Assembly: GCA_945861815.1 (NCBI GenBank)
Contig: CAMAVV010000056.1
Coordinates: 1-8,770 of the forward strand
Direction of reading: 5' to 3'
Origin: Thermoflexus hugenholtzii JAD2
GTDB lineage: Bacteria > Chloroflexota > Dehalococcoidia > SHYB01
Length of the DNA stretch: 8,770 nt
Positions 5,108 through 8,770 of this stretch are shown in pieces (position 1 is the stretch's first letter; every line of letters begins with the position of its first letter). The position numbers were made by a program, and so were the translations under genes. The notes under the pieces were generated by a model that saw nothing but the letters and a program-made list of their open reading frames with translations, was not told where the DNA came from and did not search any database.

Positions 5108-5236
5108 ATGGACACGCGCGGCCAGCGGCGCGAAAAGAAGCTGCAGTCCAAGAAAAAGATGAAAGTGCACAACGCCGCCCGTTGGAAGGTCATCCAGGAA
5201 CTGCAACAAAAGCGGGCAAAGGGAGGAAAGAAGTAG
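5108..5236 (+). CDS. Small lysine-rich basic protein, 42 residues
   Basis: ATG 5108 to TAG 5234-5236 gives 42 residues, about 40 percent Lys or Arg and with only two acidic residues after the start region (E9 and E31). The pattern is a charged helix: RGQRREKKLQSKKK, then KVHNAARWKVIQELQQKRAK and a GGKK end. Such peptides usually bind RNA, DNA or ribosomes, but no specific function can be assigned. AAAGG lies 9-10 bases upstream of the ATG, overlapping the stop of the EthD-like gene, which suggests the two are co-transcribed. The end is convergent with the crotonase gene, the two stops lying 27 bases apart. Too short for routine gene callers, but codon use and position look genuine. Confidence 0.6.
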   Translation: MDTRGQRREKKLQSKKKMKVHNAARWKVIQELQQKRAKGGKK

Positions 5237-5272
5237 CGAGCGCTCGCTCTGCTCGTTGTCGAGCTACTTCTT
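5228..5272. terminator. Inverted repeat spanning two convergent stop codons, possible bidirectional terminator
   Basis: AAGAAGTAGC (5228-5237) is the exact reverse complement of GCTACTTCTT (5263-5272), separated by 25 bases that include the palindrome GAGCGCTC. Each arm holds the Lys-Lys-stop end of one of the two converging genes. The stem has ten pairs but lacks a good T run, so terminator function is uncertain; the symmetry may simply come from both genes ending KK-TAG. Confidence 0.4.
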
Positions 5273-6133
5273 CTTCCCATTCTTCGGCGTCGATTCCTTT
5301 TCTTTCTTCGCCGCGAAATCCCTGGCGTAGGGCCGGGGCTGCTGCATGCGTTCTTTCACGTGAGCCGCCGAATCGCTAAAGCGTGTGGTGAGGAAACGCA
5401 CATCGTTGCTCATCTGCAGGTGCATGCGCAGGCCCATCAGTTCCCAGGCGCGCTTGATGAGGGTCTTGGTCATCATCAGCGCAGTGCCGGGCGCCTGGGC
5501 GATGTGCCGCGCCATCAGCTCAGTCGTCTCCTCCAGCTTCTCCCGCGGCACGACGCGATTCACGAGCCCCATATCCATCGCTTCTTGCGCAGTGAGCGTG
5601 CGCGCGGTGTAGAGGTACTCGGCGGTGCGCTTCCAGTTCATGAAGGCCCACGGCTCCACCATCGTCTGCCCTCCAGGGATACCAAGCCCTTGGACAAGGG
5701 GCATCTGAAAGTAGGCGTCCTCTGACGCGATGGTGATATCGGTGAGGTAGGCGAGATAGGTGCCGCCGCCGATGCAATAGCCATGCACCTGGGAGATGAT
5801 AGGCTTGGGGAACTCCCACAGGTAGAGCATCGGCCAAAGGTGCAGGTCGCCCTGGGCCTTGAAGATCTGCTCCGTCTCGCCCTTGATCTCAGGGTAGGGA
5901 GAGACGCCTTCAGCAGAGCCGCGAAGGGCATGGCCTGCGCAAAAGCCATTGCCATTGGCCTTCAGGATGACGATCTTGATGCTCCAGTCGTTCTCGGCTT
6001 CCTTTAAGCACTTGTCGATGTCCCACACCATCGCCGAATCCTGAACATTCGCGCGTTCAGGGTAATTCAGGATGATGCGGGCGATAGGCGGATCCTTCTC
6101 ATAGATAACGCGAGAGAGGGTCTTTCGATCCAT
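5264..6133 (-). CDS. Crotonase-superfamily protein lacking both hydratase glutamates
   Basis: The product is 289 residues from ATG 6133; AAGGAG lies six bases upstream, while the in-frame TTG at 6139 abuts that site and is rejected. Enoyl-CoA hydratase/isomerase fold: IVILKANGNGFCAGHAL (54-70) supplies the first oxyanion-hole loop, and HGYCIGGGTYLAYLTDITIA (117-136) the second. The two catalytic glutamates of classical hydratases would fall in GGGxE and PEI; here they are Tyr126 and Leu146. CoA binding and thioester-enolate stabilisation should remain, but ordinary hydration is unlikely. Hydrolase, isomerase, dehalogenase or C-C lyase roles are alternatives. The C-terminus is Lys-rich (KKEKE ... 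NGKKK). It follows the thiolase-like gene after 26 bases as the last gene of a three-gene operon. Confidence 0.88.
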   Translation of the reverse strand: MDRKTLSRVIYEKDPPIARIILNYPERANVQDSAMVWDIDKCLKEAENDWSIKIVILKANGNGFCAGHALRGSAEGVSPYPEIKGETEQIFKAQGDLHLWPMLYLWEFPKPIISQVHGYCIGGGTYLAYLTDITIASEDAYFQMPLVQGLGIPGGQTMVEPWAFMNWKRTAEYLYTARTLTAQEAMDMGLVNRVVPREKLEETTELMARHIAQAPGTALMMTKTLIKRAWELMGLRMHLQMSNDVRFLTTRFSDSAAHVKERMQQPRPYARDFAAKKEKESTPKNGKKK

Positions 6134-6159
6134 GGGCAACTCCTTCTCCTCGTACCCGA

Positions 6160-7332
6160 CTAGCGGTGCAGAACCATGATTGCGGCGACCGACAAGCCGC
6201 CGCCGGTGACGACTGCCGCATCGGCTTTCTTTAACTGGCGGGCGCCTGCGCGTCCTTGCAATTGCAGCGTCGCCTCTACCGTGTGGCCCAAGGCGTGGAG
6301 GCGTCCCTCATTCAGCTGACCGCCATTGAGGTTGGTTGGCAGGATGCCGTCCGGCTTCAGAGCGCCGCTGCCGACGAACTCAGGCGCCTCGCCACGCTTG
6401 GCAAAGCCGAGGGCCTCCATCCAGTAAAAGATGAAGGGAGCAAAGCCATCGTAGATCTGCTGAAAGTTGATGTCCTTCCGTGCTATGCCCGCCCGCTCCC
6501 AGATATCTTTTGCCGCCCAATGGGCCGCCATCACCGTGTAGTCGTCCCAAAAGACGAAGTCGGGATGGGGACCTTGGCCTGTGGCAACAGCGCTGATATA
6601 GACAGGCTTCTGCTTCAAGGACTTTGCCCGCTCCGGCGTGGTTACAATCACCGCCGCCGCGCCATCGCAGGGAAAGTCGCAGTCGAGGAGATTCATGGGA
6701 TCTGAAATCATGCGGGCATTCAGATAGTCGTCCATCGTGATCGCCTGGCGCGGCGCGACGATAGGCTTATCGTTCAGCAGGGCGTTCTTTCGCGATTGGA
6801 CGACGTAGGTCCCCAGCTGCTCCCGTTTTACGCCGAACTCGTGGACATAGCGCATGTACCAAGAGGAGAACTTCTGCGGAAAGACGCCATACCCGTAGGG
6901 GTTAAGAAAGGCATCCACCCCTTGGGCCCGGTTGCTCATGACATGGCCATAGCCCTTGTCCTTGGGGCGCCAGTTGAGGCGGCAGGCTAGAGCGACATCA
7001 CAAAGGCCGGAGGAGACGGCAAGGGCGGCCATGCAGACAGAGCCAAGGCCAGGCACACCGCCGACGTGGTGGTCGATCCACCAGCGAACACCAGGCAAGC
7101 CAAGCATTTCGACGAGATAGTTACAGTTGATGGTGTCGTAGCCCATGATGCCCGGCATCGGCGAGGTGATGATGCCGTCGACGTCGGAAGGCTCAAGCCC
7201 AGCGTCGTTGATCGCTTGCAGGCAGGCGCGCGCGACCAGGGTTCCGCCAGGGACGCCCGCATCTCGGAAGCAGCCGCTGTGACCGACGCCGACGATGCAG
7301 GACTTATCGCGCATGGGGTTGCGAATGGCCAT
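6160..7332 (-). CDS. Thiolase-like acyl-CoA protein (SCP2-thiolase/Ltp type)
   Basis: The product is 390 residues, normal for SCP2-thiolase/lipid-transfer-type proteins. Seen: CIVGVGHSG (12-20), the helix ARACLQAINDAGLEPSDVDGI (34-54, as ARACLQAIND then AGLEPSDVDGI), VCMAALAVSSG (99-109), DFPCDGAAAVIV (219-230), IYDGFAPF (293-300), GGQLNEGRLHALGH (337-350), and a terminal TGGGLSVAA. Aligning VCMAALAV with the classical CxSGxxAV motif puts Gly92 where the nucleophilic Cys should be, and the C-terminal CxG cysteine is replaced (TGGG). Similar Cys-less proteins pair with DUF35 partners and work as retro-aldolases on steroid side-chain CoA esters (Ltp2/ChsH2), a plausible but unproven model. The Tyr in IYDGF is kept, while the Tyr usual in the later GGxLxExYxHG motif is Arg344. 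It starts three bases after the DUF35 stop, with AAGGA upstream. Confidence 0.87.
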   Translation of the reverse strand: MAIRNPMRDKSCIVGVGHSGCFRDAGVPGGTLVARACLQAINDAGLEPSDVDGIITSPMPGIMGYDTINCNYLVEMLGLPGVRWWIDHHVGGVPGLGSVCMAALAVSSGLCDVALACRLNWRPKDKGYGHVMSNRAQGVDAFLNPYGYGVFPQKFSSWYMRYVHEFGVKREQLGTYVVQSRKNALLNDKPIVAPRQAITMDDYLNARMISDPMNLLDCDFPCDGAAAVIVTTPERAKSLKQKPVYISAVATGQGPHPDFVFWDDYTVMAAHWAAKDIWERAGIARKDINFQQIYDGFAPFIFYWMEALGFAKRGEAPEFVGSGALKPDGILPTNLNGGQLNEGRLHALGHTVEATLQLQGRAGARQLKKADAAVVTGGGLSVAAIMVLHR

Positions 7333-7335
7333 GTC

Positions 7336-7758
7336 CTATCCTTTGCGGGCCGGGCGGAATTGGGGCAGCGTTACCTCTGGGGTGACATCCTCGAAGACGA
7401 CCTCTAACGGCATCCCAATCTTGATTTGGTCGAGGGGGCAGTCGCGGAGGTTGGAGACGGTGAAGAGGGCTTTCTGCTCGGTAAGCTCGACGATGGCAAC
7501 GGCGTAGGGAATCTCCGACTCAAACCCAGGGTTGCCCGCGTTGCGCATCACCGAATAGGAATAGAGGGTGCCTTTGCCACTCACCGGGGTCGCAACCATC
7601 TTTTCGGACTGGCATCGTGGGCAGGTAGGCAGTGGGGGATGGGAGTAACGGCCACAGTCAGCACAGCGCTTCAGGACGAGCCGATGCTGCTTCGCGCCCT
7701 CCCAATAGTCCTTGGTCAGGTCGTTGGGCACCGGGATCGCCTTCTTGTAGTCGGCCAT
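7336..7758 (-). CDS. DUF35 zinc-ribbon/OB-fold acyl-CoA-associated protein
   Basis: The product is 140 residues. An N-terminal helical stretch (LTKDYWEGAKQHRLVLKRC) leads to a rubredoxin-like ribbon with C32xxC35 and C46xxC49 (CADCG ... CPRCQ). An OB fold follows: GKGTLYSYSV (61-70), IPYAVAIVELTE (83-94), and IGMPLEVVFEDV (114-125). Two-domain DUF35 proteins bind acyl-CoA and partner with thiolase-like enzymes, bridging substrate transfer in HMG-CoA synthase/thiolase complexes of archaea and in steroid retro-aldolases. Its stop is three bases before the thiolase-like start, supporting a stoichiometric complex. ATG 7758 has a weak GGTGAGG upstream. First gene of the minus-strand operon, with a promoter candidate at 7792-7820. 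Confidence 0.92.
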   Translation of the reverse strand: MADYKKAIPVPNDLTKDYWEGAKQHRLVLKRCADCGRYSHPPLPTCPRCQSEKMVATPVSGKGTLYSYSVMRNAGNPGFESEIPYAVAIVELTEQKALFTVSNLRDCPLDQIKIGMPLEVVFEDVTPEVTLPQFRPARKG

Positions 7759-7791
7759 GCCTCACCACTAGAGAGTCGAGAAAGTCCCGAT

Positions 7792-7820
7792 ATGGTATGG
7801 CCTGCAACACGAAGGCGCAA
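7792..7820 (-). promoter_or_regulatory. Candidate promoter of the DUF35-thiolase-crotonase operon
   Basis: On the minus strand TTGCGC (7815-7820) and TACCAT (7792-7797) are separated by 17 bases and resemble sigma-70 -35 and -10 boxes, each with two mismatches. Transcription would begin near 7785, about 27 bases before the ATG at 7758. The 114-base gap from 7759 to 7872 is the only intergenic space upstream of the operon, and a T5 run just after the upstream stop is not preceded by a convincing stem. Confidence 0.4.
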
Positions 7821-7872
7821 TGCAGATGAATCGGATGAGGAGGATTGAGAAGCAGGAGACAGAAAAACGCCG

Positions 7873-8770
7873 CTACCGCACGCGCACGCCCAACTGGTCG
7901 CCAAGGGCAGTGAACTGTCGCACCCACTCCTGGGCCGGCGCCTCGCCTTGGGACTCTCGCGTACGGTAGGTCTGATAGACATTGGTGAGAATCGTGTGGA
8001 AGTCATTCTGAACCTTCCACAAGTCGACCTGAGAGGGCATTCGCCTCGCCATTGCCACGAGGGCAATAATCTTTGCTATCAGTGCCACGTCGGAATGCTT
8101 TAGCATGAGGCGCTTCATCAGCCGCTCCAAGGTGTTGCGAAAGGCAAAGACGAGGGCCAGCTGGTCAAGGGCCACCTTATAGCGCTTGGCGTCCGTCATC
8201 AGCCACTCAAGACGCGCCACGTCCGGCTCATCTTGCGCAAGGGTGTTCCGCAAGTCGATGTTGATGAGGAACTCGGCGGTCGCCTGAAAGGCCTTCGGAG
8301 GCGCGATGCCCAGCTCCAGAAGGAAACGCATCAGCGGCGCATCCCGTTCGTAGAGCTGCCGGAACGACGCCTCTGCATTATCCCTCGCCGACTTGAGAAT
8401 CATTTCCAGAACTTTCCGCCGTTCGTCATGAAAGAGGCTCCTAAGGGAGTAGGCGCTTAGTCCAAAGTGTTTGTCCATGGTTCGAACCAAGTCGCGCATC
8501 TCCACTTTTTCGTATGCTTCTTCAAGCTCCTTCATCGCAGCCTGGTAGCGGCCCTCGCTGCGATAGTCGCGTACGCCCGCAACAACGTTGTGGTCGCCCA
8601 TGTGGAGCACGCCGAACATGAAGGTGGCCGCCTCGCCGACCTGCTCCGACCGGATGCGCATACGCCCAACGGCGAGCTTGGTGCGTCCAGCCTGGCGCAC
8701 GCGATAGTCTTGCCGTTCGACTTCATAGACAAAAAGCTTGGTCTTGTCGTCATAGGACTCGAAGAGAGAG
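7873..8770 (-). CDS. GH57-type protein with DUF3536, C-terminal part (runs off right edge)
   Basis: About 298 residues are readable from the right edge to TAG 7873-7875. The frame is open at the edge (SLFESYDDKTKLFVYEVERQD, split here as SLFESYDD and KTKLFVYEVERQD), so the GTG at 8700 is internal and not the start. DUF3536 features: TKLAVGRMRIRSEQ, FMFGVLHMGDHNVVAGVRDY, LMRFLLELGIAPPKAF, DLWKVQNDFHTIL and a closing LGDQLGVRVR. DUF3536 follows an N-terminal glycoside hydrolase 57/deacetylase domain in proteins of about 800 residues, thought to act on alpha-glucans or related polysaccharides; that catalytic half lies outside the window. No direct link with the acyl-CoA operon is evident, and the 114-base gap suggests a separate unit. 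Confidence 0.85.
   Translation of the reverse strand, partial: SLFESYDDKTKLFVYEVERQDYRVRQAGRTKLAVGRMRIRSEQVGEAATFMFGVLHMGDHNVVAGVRDYRSEGRYQAAMKELEEAYEKVEMRDLVRTMDKHFGLSAYSLRSLFHDERRKVLEMILKSARDNAEASFRQLYERDAPLMRFLLELGIAPPKAFQATAEFLINIDLRNTLAQDEPDVARLEWLMTDAKRYKVALDQLALVFAFRNTLERLMKRLMLKHSDVALIAKIIALVAMARRMPSQVDLWKVQNDFHTILTNVYQTYRTRESQGEAPAQEWVRQFTALGDQLGVRVR

Noticed and set aside
6256..6705. Plus-strand open frames across the acyl-CoA operon, also near 5360, 7066 and 7426
   Set aside because: All are shadows of the crotonase, thiolase-like and DUF35 genes on the minus strand.
8698..8700. GTG at 8700 as start of a 275-residue protein
   Set aside because: The frame continues upstream to the window edge with residues that fit the DUF3536 family, so the gene is simply cut by the edge.
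1..8770. CRISPR array, riboswitch, rRNA or origin of replication
   Set aside because: No regularly spaced repeats, recognised riboswitch core, rRNA-like sequence or iteron/DnaA-box cluster was seen on reading both strands.

Overview
The window looks like a piece of a moderately GC-rich bacterial chromosome. The gene set is a CaiB/BaiF CoA-transferase, tandem EthD-like barrel proteins, a thiolase-like/DUF35 pair with a crotonase, and a GH57/DUF3536 protein. That mix recalls environmental Chloroflexota (Dehalococcoidia/SAR202-type genomes), but the taxonomic guess is inference from gene content only.

Layout. (1) Positions 1-850, minus strand: the N-terminal ~283 residues of a CaiB/BaiF-type CoA-transferase that runs off the left edge. 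(2) Positions 920-2414, plus strand, divergent from it: a tandem EthD-like protein, a METTL7-like SAM methyltransferase 9 bases later, a 41-residue ORF with what looks like its own promoter, and a 40-bp perfect palindrome that probably terminates transcription. (3) Positions about 2415-4360, an accessory island: a truncated tRNA-Pro copy, an intact tRNA-Pro(CGG) with its own promoter and terminator, a serine recombinase that has lost its catalytic N-terminus, and an orphan CxxC/membrane protein translationally coupled to a 39-residue three-cysteine ORF. An exact 18-bp inverted repeat brackets the orphan gene. (4) Positions 4441-5236, plus strand: a second EthD-like paralogue and a 42-residue very basic protein. 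(5) Positions 5264-7758, minus strand, convergent with block 4: a three-gene acyl-CoA operon transcribed DUF35, thiolase-like, crotonase. (6) Positions 7873-8770, minus strand: the C-terminal part of a GH57/DUF3536 protein that enters from the right edge.

How the parts fit. The thiolase-like and DUF35 proteins very probably form a complex acting on an acyl-CoA. The crotonase in the same operon lacks both catalytic glutamates of hydratases, and the thiolase-like protein lacks the usual nucleophilic cysteine at the aligned position. The operon is therefore probably not plain beta-oxidation and may do C-C bond cleavage or hydrolysis on an unusual acyl-CoA. The CoA-transferase and EthD-like proteins would suit catabolism of a complex organic acid, but no substrate can be read from the sequence.

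The two EthD-like genes share the same N-terminal signature and lie on either side of the accessory island. An element or series of elements near the tRNA may have landed between two related loci. The best candidates for something undescribed are the IR-bracketed CxxC/TM gene with its coupled small cysteine protein and the catalytically altered acyl-CoA operon.
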